NCBI GenBank assembly: GCA_038116745.1
Contig: JAYODW010000014.1
Location: 26,862 to 90,861 of the forward strand
Length of the DNA stretch: 64,000 nucleotides
From: JAYODW01 sp038116745
GTDB taxonomy: Bacteria > Pseudomonadota > Gammaproteobacteria > Ga0077536
Direction of reading: 5' to 3'
Shown: in pieces, positions 7,900-16,213 of the stretch
Position numbering within the stretch: the first letter of the stretch is position 1
Layout: each line of letters opens with the position of its first letter
The notes under the pieces: generated by a model
Database searches by the model: none
What the model was told of the DNA's origin: nothing
What the model saw: the letters and a program-made list of their open reading frames with translations, nothing else
Made by a program: the position numbers and the translations under genes

Positions 7900-9054
7900 A
7901 TGACCGACCGTATTCTCACCACTCATACCGGTAGCCTGCCGCGCCCGTCTGACCTGATCCAGGCGATGTGGGCACAGGCCGACGGGGTGCCGGTGGACGC
8001 TGAAGCGCTTGAGATGCGCGTTGCCGCCGCAGTGGATGAAATCGTGGCACGACAGCTTGCGGCCGGGCTGGCGGTCGTGAACGACGGGGAAGTGTCCAAA
8101 CCCAGCTATGCCACCTACGTGAAAGATCGCCTGCGGGGATTCGGGGGCGATTCGGTGCAGAACTACTATTTCGCCGACCTGGCAGAGTATCCGCGCAGCA
8201 GCGACATCGTGGCAGCCAATCCCGGACGTCGTAAGCGTGCGGCGCCGGCCTGCAATGGCCCGATTTCGGTCGGTGATCGCGATGCCGCGCAGGCCGATAT
8301 GGCCCGTCTCACGACTGCCGCGGCTGAGAAGGGCGCAACTCGTCTGTTCTCCAGCGCAGCTTCTCCGGGGGTGGTGTCGCTGTTTTTTGACAACACGTTT
8401 TATCCCAGCGATGAGGAATATCTTTTCGCCATCGCGGAAGCCATGCGTCATGAGTACGAGGCAATCGCGGCAGCGGGAGCAGTAGTCCAGCTTGACTGCC
8501 CTGACCTGGCGATGGGCCGGCATTCAAGCTACGCCGGTCTGGACGCGTCAGCGTTCCGCGCGCGAATTGCGCTGAACATCGAGGCGCTGAATCACGCGGT
8601 GCGTAACATCCCTGCAGAGCAGCTGCGGCTGCACGTGTGCTGGGGAAATTATCCAGGACCGCATCATTGCGACGTTGCGCTCGCGGAGATTATCGATCTG
8701 CTTTGGCGCGCAAAGCCGCAGACGCTGCTGTTCGAGGCTGCTAACCCACGCCATGCGCATGAATGGACATTGTTCGAATCTACCCAGGTACCCGATGACC
8801 GCATTCTGTGTCCTGGCGTCATCGAGCCGCAGTCGAACTACATCGAGCACCCCGAGCTGGTTGCCCAGCGCATTGAGCGCTACGCCCGGCTCGTAGGGCG
8901 CGAGCGGGTCATGGCCGGCGTTGACTGCGGCTTCAGCATCCATGTCGGCATGCAGGGGATCGATCCGGATGTGGTGTGGGCCAAGCTGGCCGCCCTGAGC
9001 GAGGGAGCTGCGCTGGCCACGGACCGTTTGTGGGGAAAACGCTCCGGAGCTTAG
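7900..9054 (+). CDS. Cobalamin-independent methionine synthase C-terminal-domain (MetE-like/UROD fold) protein
   Basis: A 384-aa single-domain protein matching the catalytic C-terminal half of MetE. It opens with ILTTHTGSLPRP, carries LDCPDLAMGRH and LHVCWGNYPGPHH, and ends with GVDCGFSI. In MetE the zinc ligands are His, Cys, Glu and Cys; the corresponding His/Cys positions are present here. Free-standing members with no N-terminal domain occur in catabolic clusters and in corrinoid-type methyl transfer, and in most cases do not make methionine from methyl-folate. ATG 7900 starts at the family's normal N-terminus. The neighbours (ABM, SDR, flavin monooxygenases) suggest catabolic methyl or thiol chemistry, which is inference. 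Confidence 0.8.
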   Translation: MTDRILTTHTGSLPRPSDLIQAMWAQADGVPVDAEALEMRVAAAVDEIVARQLAAGLAVVNDGEVSKPSYATYVKDRLRGFGGDSVQNYYFADLAEYPRSSDIVAANPGRRKRAAPACNGPISVGDRDAAQADMARLTTAAAEKGATRLFSSAASPGVVSLFFDNTFYPSDEEYLFAIAEAMRHEYEAIAAAGAVVQLDCPDLAMGRHSSYAGLDASAFRARIALNIEALNHAVRNIPAEQLRLHVCWGNYPGPHHCDVALAEIIDLLWRAKPQTLLFEAANPRHAHEWTLFESTQVPDDRILCPGVIEPQSNYIEHPELVAQRIERYARLVGRERVMAGVDCGFSIHVGMQGIDPDVVWAKLAALSEGAALATDRLWGKRSGA

Positions 9055-9127
9055 TTGATCGCGGTCGCGGTACCGTGCTCTGAACGTAAAACTCAGTTTC
9101 GATTGTTCAACCGAGAAGGAAAGCTTC

Positions 9128-9421
9128 ATGACCTGTCTGGTACACATCGAGTTTCGCGCCCGCGAGGCGAGTGTCCCCCAACTGCTGACGTGGCTGCGCG
9201 AGATCCTGCCGGACACCCGCGGACGGGAAGGATGCGTATCGGTTGCGGTGGCGCGGAATCAGGATGATCCCCTCGCTTTTGCTTTCATCGAACAGTGGGA
9301 TTCCCGCGCGCACTATGAGCGCTACTTCGCCTGGCGTGAGGAGGAAGGTGTGCTGGCCGAGCTGGCCGGCCTGATCGACGGCGAGGCGACTTTCCGCTTC
9401 TTCGACTACGTCGGGCTGTGA
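9128..9421 (+). CDS. Antibiotic biosynthesis monooxygenase (ABM)-domain protein
   Basis: A 97-aa ABM-fold protein: LVHIEFRAREASVPQLLTWL, then GREGCVSVAVARNQDDP, FIEQWDSRAHYERYF and a C-terminal strand. ABM proteins are ferredoxin-fold dimers that act as cofactor-independent monooxygenases or quinol reductase-like enzymes, or simply accompany them. AAGGAAAG lies just before the ATG. It precedes an SDR and two luciferase-like enzymes on the same strand. Confidence 0.8.
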   Translation: MTCLVHIEFRAREASVPQLLTWLREILPDTRGREGCVSVAVARNQDDPLAFAFIEQWDSRAHYERYFAWREEEGVLAELAGLIDGEATFRFFDYVGL

Positions 9422-9479
9422 TGGCAGTGCTCAGGATCGCGCCTCCGGGACCCCTGCTCGATTCGTGGGGCTCGCAGTG

Positions 9480-10226
9480 ATGAGCGATGAGTTTGCGACC
9501 CGGGTTGCGCTGGTCAATGCCGCCGCGGGCTCGGGGATCGGGAGCGCGGTAGTGCGCGCACTGCTCGAACGGGGCGTCCGCGTGATGGCCACAGACCGCA
9601 GTGAGCGAAGGCTCGCGCGACTCCGGGAGGCGATGGAAACACGGTTCGGGGCGGATTGCCTCGAGATCCGGACCGCAGACGCGTCAGATGAGTCGGCGGT
9701 CAGGCGCTCGATAGAAGACACCAAGGCTGTATTCGGTCAGCTGGACATGCTGGTGAACAACGTCGGGTTCAATGCGCTTTCCACGCTGCCTAACACGGAG
9801 CTGACTGCCTGGCGTGGGGTGCTCGACAGCTGTCTCACCTCCCATTTCCTGCATATCAAGCACGCCTGGCCTTATCTTCTCGAGGCCGATTACCCCTGCG
9901 TGGTGAACATCAGTTCGCTCGCCGCGGAGTCGCCTACCGCGATGGGAGAGGCGGCGTATGCAGCGGCGAAAGCCGGTGTGCTCGGACTGACCCGCGCGGC
10001 AGCAGCCGAAGGCGCACCGTTGATCCGGGTGAACGCGGTGATGCCCGGCTTGATCTGGAATGACAACCTGGCCCGGGGGATCCCCGAGGACTATATCGAT
10101 CGCTACCGAGCTGCCCTGCCGTTGCAGCGCCCCGGTACACCGGAAGAGGTCGCGCAGACAGTGCTCTACGCCTGTTCGCGCGCAAGCGCTAGTACCACCG
10201 GCGCCGTCCTGCGTGTGGCCTGCTGA
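9480..10226 (+). CDS. Short-chain dehydrogenase/reductase
   Basis: A 248-aa classical SDR. The nucleotide-binding loop is unusual: NAAAGSGIG replaces the TGxxxGxG pattern at residues 13-21. NNVG lies near 94, the catalytic Ser in NISSLAAES near 145, and YAAAK near 159-163. It should oxidise an alcohol or reduce a ketone with NAD(P)(H); the substrate is unknown. ATG 9480 has GGGG ten bases upstream and gives the family N-terminus; GTG 9465 would add five residues. Eight bases separate it from the next flavin monooxygenase gene, implying one transcript. Confidence 0.85.
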   Translation: MSDEFATRVALVNAAAGSGIGSAVVRALLERGVRVMATDRSERRLARLREAMETRFGADCLEIRTADASDESAVRRSIEDTKAVFGQLDMLVNNVGFNALSTLPNTELTAWRGVLDSCLTSHFLHIKHAWPYLLEADYPCVVNISSLAAESPTAMGEAAYAAAKAGVLGLTRAAAAEGAPLIRVNAVMPGLIWNDNLARGIPEDYIDRYRAALPLQRPGTPEEVAQTVLYACSRASASTTGAVLRVAC

Positions 10227-10234
10227 GACATAAG

Positions 10235-11602
10235 ATGAAAAAAAGGATGTATTTCAACGCGTTCCGCATGAACTGCGTCACGCATATGTCGCCGGGGCTG
10301 TGGGTGCGGGACGATGACCACATGGTCGATTACTGCGATTTGCAGCACTGGATCGATTTTGCACGCCTGCTCGAGCGCGGCTGTTTCGATGGACTTTTCA
10401 TGGCGGACATCGTGGGCCCGTACGACGTGTTCGGAGGCAATCGGGATGCGACTGCCCGTGGCGCGACCCACTTTCCGGTTAACGATCCCATGCTCCTGGT
10501 GCCGGCCATGGCGGCGGCTACAGAGCACCTCGGGTTCGGTTACACCAGCTCCATCATGCAGCACCATCCGTTCTCTTTTGCGCGCCAGGTGTCGACCCTT
10601 GACCACCTGACCCGGGGTCGCGTGGCCTGGAACATAGTGACTTCGTTCACGCGCAGCGCCGCGCGGAACTTCGGTCTGGACGACCTGCCCGACCATGACG
10701 AGCGCTATCGCATGGCACAGGAGTATGCGCGTCTGTGCTACCGCCTGTGGGAGGACAGCTGGGCTGACGATGCGGTCGTGCGCGATCGCCCGGGTGGTCG
10801 GTACGCGGAGCCCTCTCGAATCCGGGATATCGAGCACGATGGGGAGTACTACCGCTCGCACGGGTGCCATCTGTGCGAGCCCTCGCCACAGCGCACGCCG
10901 GTCCTGTTCCAGGCCGGGACCTCGGAGCCGGGCAGTAATTTCGCGGCTGAGCACGCCGAGTGCATCTTTGTCATTGGCGCCGATGAGAAGGTGGCCGGTG
11001 AGTATGGACGCGGGATCCGGGAGCGCATGGCTCGATTCGGGCGCAAACCGGACGACGTAATCTGCTTTGCCTATATGAAGATCATCACTGGCGCCTCCGA
11101 TGCGGAGGCCACTAGGAAGTACGAAGAGCTGCTCGAGCAGATCAGTTACGACGGGGCGATGGCCCTGCTCTGTGGCTGGACCGGAATAGATTTCAGCGCC
11201 TACGACCCGGACAGCCCGATCGAATACATCGAGACCAACTCCGTCAGAACCGTATTGCACAGCTTCACGCTGGCGGATCCCGGGCGCACCTGGACGCTGC
11301 GGGACGTGGCGCGGTTTGTGGGGATCGGGGGCGCAGGCCCGGTACTGGTCGGCTCTCCGGAACGCATTGCGGACACGCTCGAGACCTGGACCGAAGCGGG
11401 GGTAGACGGTTTCAACCTGTCCTTCGCGACGATGCCGCACTCCTTCGAGGACTTCATCGACGGCGTAGTGCCGCTGCTACAGCGTCGCGGTCGCATGCAG
11501 AGGGAATATGCGCCAGGCACCATGCGGGAGAAGCTTTTTCCCGGGCGCGCAGCCCGTCTCACGGCGCCACATCCTGCGGCGCTGGTGCGGCGTCCCTGGT
11601 AG
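10235..11602 (+). CDS. Luciferase-like flavin monooxygenase (NtaA/SnaA/DszA type)
   Basis: A 455-aa LLM flavin-dependent monooxygenase of the two-component NtaA/DszA/SnaA group. Markers are the opening FNAFRMNCVTHMSPGLW, ADIVGPYDVFGG, GRVAWNIVTSF near residues 130-140, HDERYRMAQEYARLCYRLWEDSW, and LFQAGTSEPG. These enzymes use reduced FMN from a separate reductase to attack C-N, C-S or carbonyl groups. No flavin reductase is visible nearby, so reduced flavin must come from elsewhere. The substrate is not predictable. Confidence 0.9.
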   Translation: MKKRMYFNAFRMNCVTHMSPGLWVRDDDHMVDYCDLQHWIDFARLLERGCFDGLFMADIVGPYDVFGGNRDATARGATHFPVNDPMLLVPAMAAATEHLGFGYTSSIMQHHPFSFARQVSTLDHLTRGRVAWNIVTSFTRSAARNFGLDDLPDHDERYRMAQEYARLCYRLWEDSWADDAVVRDRPGGRYAEPSRIRDIEHDGEYYRSHGCHLCEPSPQRTPVLFQAGTSEPGSNFAAEHAECIFVIGADEKVAGEYGRGIRERMARFGRKPDDVICFAYMKIITGASDAEATRKYEELLEQISYDGAMALLCGWTGIDFSAYDPDSPIEYIETNSVRTVLHSFTLADPGRTWTLRDVARFVGIGGAGPVLVGSPERIADTLETWTEAGVDGFNLSFATMPHSFEDFIDGVVPLLQRRGRMQREYAPGTMREKLFPGRAARLTAPHPAALVRRPW

Positions 11603-11739
11603 GGCAGCAGCGCCCGCGGACAGACAGCGCCGGCAGTCGAGGTATCGGCGCCGATTCCTGCAGCATCTCAACAGTCGCTTCAGCGCAAAGTCGCTACACT
11701 CGGGCTTCAACGCAGATTTTCCTGGGAGAGGAGTGAACT

Positions 11740-12597
11740 ATGAAGGTTGGCATCATGCCGCTGTTCGGCGGCGAAACAGCACAGCCCCAGTACGTCGCGC
11801 GCATTGCAAAAGAGCTCGAAGAGCGGGGTTTCCATTCGGTGTGGGCGGTAGACCATATCCTCCTCCCAGTCGAGTTCAGCTCGAAATATCCTTACGCGGC
11901 GGATGGCTCGTTCCCGGTTGACCCCACGATACAGGGGCTCGAGCCCTTTAACCTGCTGTGTTTTATCGCTGCGCACACCAGCACGATCAGGCTTGGCACG
12001 GGTGTCGTGGTGGTCCCGCAGCGCAATCCGAGTCTGACCGCCAAACAGGTCGCCGATCTGGATGTTCTATGCAGCGGGCGTTTCGATTTCGGCGTTGGGG
12101 TCGGCTGGCTGGCGGAGGAGTTCGCGGCGCTCGAAGAGCCCTGGGAACAGCGCGGCACGCGTACCGATGACTACCTGCGCCTGATGCAGGCGCTATGGAC
12201 GGAACACGAATCGAGCTATCAGGGGCGGTTCCGCGCCCTGCCGCGTGTCACGCAGTATCCGAAGCCGGTGCAGAAACCGCATCCGCCGCTGTATTTCGGC
12301 GGCGAATCGGAGCCCGCTCTGCGGCGGGTGGCACGCTTCGGTCACTGGTACGGACTCGACATGCTGCCCGAAGAGATGCCGGCGAAAATGGCCGCGCTCA
12401 AGGCGCACTGTGACCGCGAGGGACGCGACGTCAACGACGTCAGAGTGGCCGTATGTCCGTACGCCAAGCCCTGCGATCGGGACGCGCTCAAGCGCTATGA
12501 GGACGCGGGGGTCGATCAGGTGATCATGGCGGCGTTCGTGCCTGGACAGGCGGCGATGGAGCGCGCGATCGACCAGGTGGCGGCAGCCCTGCTCTGA
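11740..12597 (+). CDS. LLM-class F420/flavin-dependent oxidoreductase
   Basis: A 285-aa TIM-barrel luciferase-like oxidoreductase. It carries ERGFHSVWAVDHILLP, SSKYPYAADGSFP, TSTIRLGTGVVVVPQRNP and DVLCSGRFDFGVGVGWLAEEF, with LYFGGESEPALRRVARFGHWYG near 180-200. This pattern matches the group often annotated as F420-dependent (TIGR03619), although many proteobacterial members probably use FMN. GGAGAGGAG before the ATG is a strong ribosome site. It is 137 bases downstream of the NtaA-like gene on the same strand. Confidence 0.88.
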   Translation: MKVGIMPLFGGETAQPQYVARIAKELEERGFHSVWAVDHILLPVEFSSKYPYAADGSFPVDPTIQGLEPFNLLCFIAAHTSTIRLGTGVVVVPQRNPSLTAKQVADLDVLCSGRFDFGVGVGWLAEEFAALEEPWEQRGTRTDDYLRLMQALWTEHESSYQGRFRALPRVTQYPKPVQKPHPPLYFGGESEPALRRVARFGHWYGLDMLPEEMPAKMAALKAHCDREGRDVNDVRVAVCPYAKPCDRDALKRYEDAGVDQVIMAAFVPGQAAMERAIDQVAAALL

Positions 12598-12635
12598 GAA
12601 CGTTTGGGCACTGCAGGCGCTTTGATATTCCCGGT

Positions 12636-13142
12636 TTGCTGGTAGTGAGTGAGTTGAGTACCGACCCGAGGCTGGTGGGACGCTGCGCCTGTGGTGCGGT
12701 GACTTATACGGCGTGTGAAGCGCCGCTGTTCGTGCAGGCCTGCCATTGCCGTGACTGCCAGCGCACTACCGGCAGCGGCTTCGTCGTGCACATCGTGCTC
12801 AGCCAGGCCGCGCTGGTTGTGCGGGGAGAAACCCGGGTCGGCAGTGGGCCTACCGGCAGTGGTGCCGGCTGTGAGCTGAACGCCTGCGCAGCCTGCGGGG
12901 TGATCCTGTGGACCCGCTACCTTTACCACGAGGCACCCGTCGTTGCGCTGCGGGCCGGGACCCTGCTGGACCCGGGCGCGGTTGTACCCCAGGCGCACAT
13001 CTTCGTGCGCGACAAACTGCCCTGGCTGGAGCTCGAGCCGGATATGCCGACCTTCGATGCTGGCGCTTCGCGCGAACAGATATGGCCGGCCGCGAGCCTT
13101 GCGCGCTATGCCGCGCTGGCCCACGCGGCACAGCAGATCTGA
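12636..13142 (+). CDS. GFA (glutathione-dependent formaldehyde-activating/CENP-V) family protein
   Basis: A 168-aa protein of the GFA/CENP-V zinc family. The zinc ligands are visible: GRCACGAV near residue 17, CHCRDCQRTTGSGF near 36-49 and CAACGVILW near 85-93. The founding member adds glutathione to formaldehyde, but most homologues have no proven reaction. The start is uncertain. TTG 12636 gives the longest form, GTG 12645 and TTG 12654 are alternatives, and no clear Shine-Dalgarno decides. Confidence 0.82.
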   Translation: MLVVSELSTDPRLVGRCACGAVTYTACEAPLFVQACHCRDCQRTTGSGFVVHIVLSQAALVVRGETRVGSGPTGSGAGCELNACAACGVILWTRYLYHEAPVVALRAGTLLDPGAVVPQAHIFVRDKLPWLELEPDMPTFDAGASREQIWPAASLARYAALAHAAQQI

Positions 13143-13150
13143 GGTTGCCG

Positions 13151-13933
13151 TCAGGGCACCAGGAAAGTCGTGCGATCAAGGCCCGTGTTGCCGGTCAGCG
13201 GGTCGTAGGCGTAGACGGTGACTGCGTAAAGACCGGGCAAGTCAAGCGGCACTGTAGCCGCGAACTGACTGGTTTCTCCGGCGTAGCGTAAAGCGACCTC
13301 CTTGACCCTGCCGTCATCGTGCTGCACCAGGGCGCGCACCTCGTAGTGGTCGGCATTCCACATACCGCCGGGCTCAACCGGACAGCCGCACATCATGGTC
13401 ACGTTGGCGCGCAGCTCGATCTCGGTCACCGCTCCGTTCAGCTTGATGTGCGCGGGTGGCGCGAGGATGTCCACGACGAAACCAGGCATTTCGAGCACCC
13501 AGCCGTGGCCGCCGTTCAGATGCCGTCCCGGGATGACCCATTGGCTCGCGGTAACCCGCACAGCGGACTGCAGCTGCGCCATGGGGCCGCGCGCCTCCAC
13601 CTCGAGCAGTCGCGGGGCCGCAAGGTCGAGCGTGACGTTGAATGCAGCAGCATCGTCCGCAGCCAGCAGCGCACGGCGGCCGCCGTCCGTATGCATCGCG
13701 CGTTTGGTGTCGCCTGTGCTGCCCACCGTCAGGCCGCTGGCGAGAAGCTCTCCAGTCAGGCCGTCACGGATGACGATCTGAGCACCTCCCATGCTGCTGC
13801 CGACAAATTTGGCGTCGCGGCTGAGTACGCGCACCGTGATTTCGGTCGGAGTCGCCTGCACGGTACCTGCCGTCAGAAGCCCGAGCAGCAGACTCAGAAA
13901 AGGGACTGTCGATACGGCGGGTGCGATGTTCAT
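13151..13933 (-). CDS. Exported protein of unknown function
   Basis: A 260-aa protein that I do not recognise. Residues 1-27 are a signal peptide (hydrophobic VPFLSLLLGLLTAGTV, cleavage near QATP). The mature part looks like two or three beta-sandwich domains: ITVRVLSRDAKFVGS, IVIRDGLTGELLASG (like a carboxypeptidase-regulatory domain), and a C-terminal YAVTVYAYDPLTGNTG strand pair. A short MMCGCPVEPGGMW segment holds two close Cys and could bind metal or form a disulfide. ATG 13933 is chosen because it begins the signal peptide. It converges with the GFA gene, eight bases apart, and is divergent from the LLM gene at 14030. Confidence 0.65.
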   Translation of the reverse strand: MNIAPAVSTVPFLSLLLGLLTAGTVQATPTEITVRVLSRDAKFVGSSMGGAQIVIRDGLTGELLASGLTVGSTGDTKRAMHTDGGRRALLAADDAAAFNVTLDLAAPRLLEVEARGPMAQLQSAVRVTASQWVIPGRHLNGGHGWVLEMPGFVVDILAPPAHIKLNGAVTEIELRANVTMMCGCPVEPGGMWNADHYEVRALVQHDDGRVKEVALRYAGETSQFAATVPLDLPGLYAVTVYAYDPLTGNTGLDRTTFLVP

Positions 13934-14029
13934 GGATAGACCTCCAACATAGAATGCGCCGGGATACGCAGGCGTCGGTCTCGAGCGGCCGACCCGGGAG
14001 TGCATGGTAAGTCACGCGGGAGACACGAT

Positions 14030-15004
14030 ATGAGACCGGTCCGATTCGGTGTTTTTCTACCCACGGGAAATCTGGACGAGGCGATTGAGGCCGCGATATC
14101 CGCCGATCGCGACGGGTTCTATTCGGTCTCTTTGAACGACCATTTCTGGAGCCCGCTTGGCGAGGCCAGCACGCCCCAGCTTGAATGTTTCACCGCCCTC
14201 ACGGCGATAGCCCGTCACACCAGCCGCGTAAAGCTCGCGCCTGCCGTTGCAGCCGCCTCGTTCCGCACGCCGGCGATGCTGGCGAGAATCCTGGTGACGC
14301 TCGACCTGGCCAGTCAGGGTCGCGTCATTGCCGGACTGGGCGCCGGCTGGCAGGACAAGGAATACCTTGCCCATGGCTATCGCTTTCCGTCGCTCAAAGA
14401 ACGCCTGGAGCAGCTCGACGAGACCATTCAAATAGTCAAAGCCATTTGTGAGGATGAGGTCCCGACTTTCAAGGGGCAGCATTTCGGGATTGCAGGCGCG
14501 CTGAACGGTTTGAAGCCGGTGCAGCGGCCCTTGCCCCTCATGCTCGGCGGCTCCGGGACCGGTTTGCTGCGGATCGCCGCACGCGAAGCGCATGTCATGA
14601 ATCTCATCCCGCCGACCGGCAACGGTAAGGACTTCGTGAACGATCCGGTCGCGGCGGTGAAGTTCGATATGGCTACGTTGAAGCAGCGGATCGCATTGCT
14701 GCACGAATTCATGCGTGAAGAGAATCGCGACCCGGAGGAGATGGAACTCGGCGGTCTGCTGCTGATGGGCCTGTCCAACGATCCCGACGACCCGCAGCTG
14801 CGTGGGATCGCAAGCATGATTGGTTTCCCCGATTACGCCACCGCGCAGCGCGCCCCGGTCACGTTGCTTGGTACCCCGGCCGAGGTGCGCGAAGAGCTGA
14901 GTCGGCGGATCGCCGAGACTGGCGTGACCTACTACATCATGGTCATGGCCACGCCGGATACCCAGGCGCTGTTTGTCAACGAGGTCATGCCGGCGTTTGT
15001 TTGA
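14030..15004 (+). CDS. LLM-class flavin/F420-dependent oxidoreductase
   Basis: A 324-aa luciferase-like oxidoreductase beginning MRPVRFGVFLPTGN. It shows ISADRDGFYSVSLNDHFW, LTAIARHTSRVKLAPAVAAAS, ASQGRVIAGLGAGWQDKEY near 95-113, and LMLGGSGTGLLRIAAREA near 170. This is the third LLM enzyme in five kilobases, after those at 10235 and 11740. GGGAGA six bases before ATG 14030 supports the start. Cofactor (FMN or F420) and substrate are not determined by the sequence. Confidence 0.87.
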   Translation: MRPVRFGVFLPTGNLDEAIEAAISADRDGFYSVSLNDHFWSPLGEASTPQLECFTALTAIARHTSRVKLAPAVAAASFRTPAMLARILVTLDLASQGRVIAGLGAGWQDKEYLAHGYRFPSLKERLEQLDETIQIVKAICEDEVPTFKGQHFGIAGALNGLKPVQRPLPLMLGGSGTGLLRIAAREAHVMNLIPPTGNGKDFVNDPVAAVKFDMATLKQRIALLHEFMREENRDPEEMELGGLLLMGLSNDPDDPQLRGIASMIGFPDYATAQRAPVTLLGTPAEVREELSRRIAETGVTYYIMVMATPDTQALFVNEVMPAFV

Positions 15005-15095
15005 TGTCAGCCCCACGTTCTGAACGCGTGTTTGCGCCGTGCGCTGGCTGTCTCCTGTCTTCGTGCCTGCGCAGATGAGTGCCGACTGAGCGCTG

Positions 15096-15983
15096 ATGCT
15101 GCCCCGGGTGCGCAGCCGCACGGCTGAAATAACGGCCGCGATCCGAGCGCTGCATCTGCGCTATGACCCTGACCCGGTTTTCATCGATCCCTGCGCAGAG
15201 GCGCTGACCAGCCCTTGGTGGCGAATGGTCGCGCGCTGGAGCTGGCTGCATGCATTGATTGTCAAACGTTTGCTCCGTCATCTGCGGCCGGTCCACGGCT
15301 GGATTCTGGTCCGCGACCGCCTGACGGAAGACAGTCTGCGCGCGTTCGCCAGCGCTGGTGGAGGGCAGTGTGTACTGCTCGGTGCGGGCTTTGACTCGAC
15401 CGCGCTGCGTCGGCCCACAGGTCTGGAAAGTCTGAGGATGATAGAGGTTGACCATCCGGCTACCCAGGCGGTCAAGCTCAAGCGTGCGGCAAAGATCGGT
15501 GACGCGCGCGCGCAGCACAGCGGGTTCGAGACGCTGGCACTTGATTTCGAGCACGAGCGTCTGCCCGCAGCGCTCGCCCGCAGTAGCTTCGACCCTCACG
15601 CGCCGACGTTTTTCGTCTGGCAGGGCGTGGTCTATTACCTCAGCGACCGGGCCATTGGCGAGGTTCTGGCCGATCTCTCAAGGCTGGCTGCGCCCGGCAG
15701 TGAACTGATGTTCGACTTTCTCCTGCCGCCCGCGGTGATGGGGCAGGCGCAGGCTGCGGTGCAGTCCTCGGCCGGAGATTTCACAGCGCGACTCGGCGAG
15801 CACTATGTCAGCTTTCACACCGTCGATGAGGTCCACAGTCTTGCGGCGCAGGCCGGTTTCGAAGTGCTTGAGATTCTCCTGGACGAAGCACTCGAGCGGC
15901 GCTACCTGGCAGGGCGTGCGGATGACCTGTGTGTCATGCGCGGTTTTGGTATCGCGCATCTGCGTAAGCCAGCTGCCGCCTGA
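15096..15983 (+). CDS. Class I SAM-dependent methyltransferase (leucine carboxyl methyltransferase-like)
   Basis: A 295-aa methyltransferase of the TIGR00027/LCMT-like group. Residues about 85-100 hold the SAM-binding CVLLGAGFDSTALR, then RMIEVDHPATQAVKLKRA (ribose-binding acidic residue), then FFVWQGVVYYLSDRAIGEVL near 170-190. Group members methylate small-molecule or peptide carboxylates or hydroxyls, often in secondary metabolism. No clear Shine-Dalgarno precedes the ATG. A decayed copy of its last 200 bases, with the downstream flank, lies at 19280-19534. Confidence 0.85.
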   Translation: MLPRVRSRTAEITAAIRALHLRYDPDPVFIDPCAEALTSPWWRMVARWSWLHALIVKRLLRHLRPVHGWILVRDRLTEDSLRAFASAGGGQCVLLGAGFDSTALRRPTGLESLRMIEVDHPATQAVKLKRAAKIGDARAQHSGFETLALDFEHERLPAALARSSFDPHAPTFFVWQGVVYYLSDRAIGEVLADLSRLAAPGSELMFDFLLPPAVMGQAQAAVQSSAGDFTARLGEHYVSFHTVDEVHSLAAQAGFEVLEILLDEALERRYLAGRADDLCVMRGFGIAHLRKPAAA

Positions 15984-16004
15984 CGCTCACGGTCATTTCC
16001 TGAA

Positions 16005-16028
16005 CGGTGGGTGAAGAGCCCACGCCCG
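16005..16028. repeat. Repeat copy A: hairpin after the methyltransferase
   Basis: A 24-base segment containing GTGGG-TGAAGAG-CCCAC (a five-pair hairpin) lies 21 bases after the methyltransferase stop. It is identical to 19497-19520, which follows the decayed methyltransferase copy. No T tract follows, so an intrinsic terminator is unlikely. Confidence 0.7.
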
Positions 16029-16213
16029 GCTCACAGGCGGCCCCGACAATGCTTGAGGTCTGTGGCTGCCGGGAAGACGAAGTGCGGGCGAGGTTCAATA
16101 TCCCCGCCTGCCGGGATCATGCATCGTCTTGAAAACACTGAGCGCTGACGCGCTGGTTGCAAAGACCGCAGCCAGCGCGAGCAGAAATCTGTTGGCGCTG
16201 ACCGGGCGGAATC

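Noticed and set aside
10166..11440. A 424-codon open frame antisense to the NtaA-like monooxygenase
   Set aside because: The plus strand has strong family motifs throughout. The antisense translation is Arg/His-rich and without motifs, typical of a GC-rich shadow.
16005..16028. Hairpin after the methyltransferase read as an intrinsic terminator
   Set aside because: Only five pairs and no following T tract; it is better described as part of the duplicated segment.
16095..16200. Possible tiny minus-strand membrane peptide (FLLALAAVFATSASAL) just after the dikinase gene
   Set aside because: It looks like a signal peptide but has no start codon of its own outside the overlapping dikinase frame and no Shine-Dalgarno.
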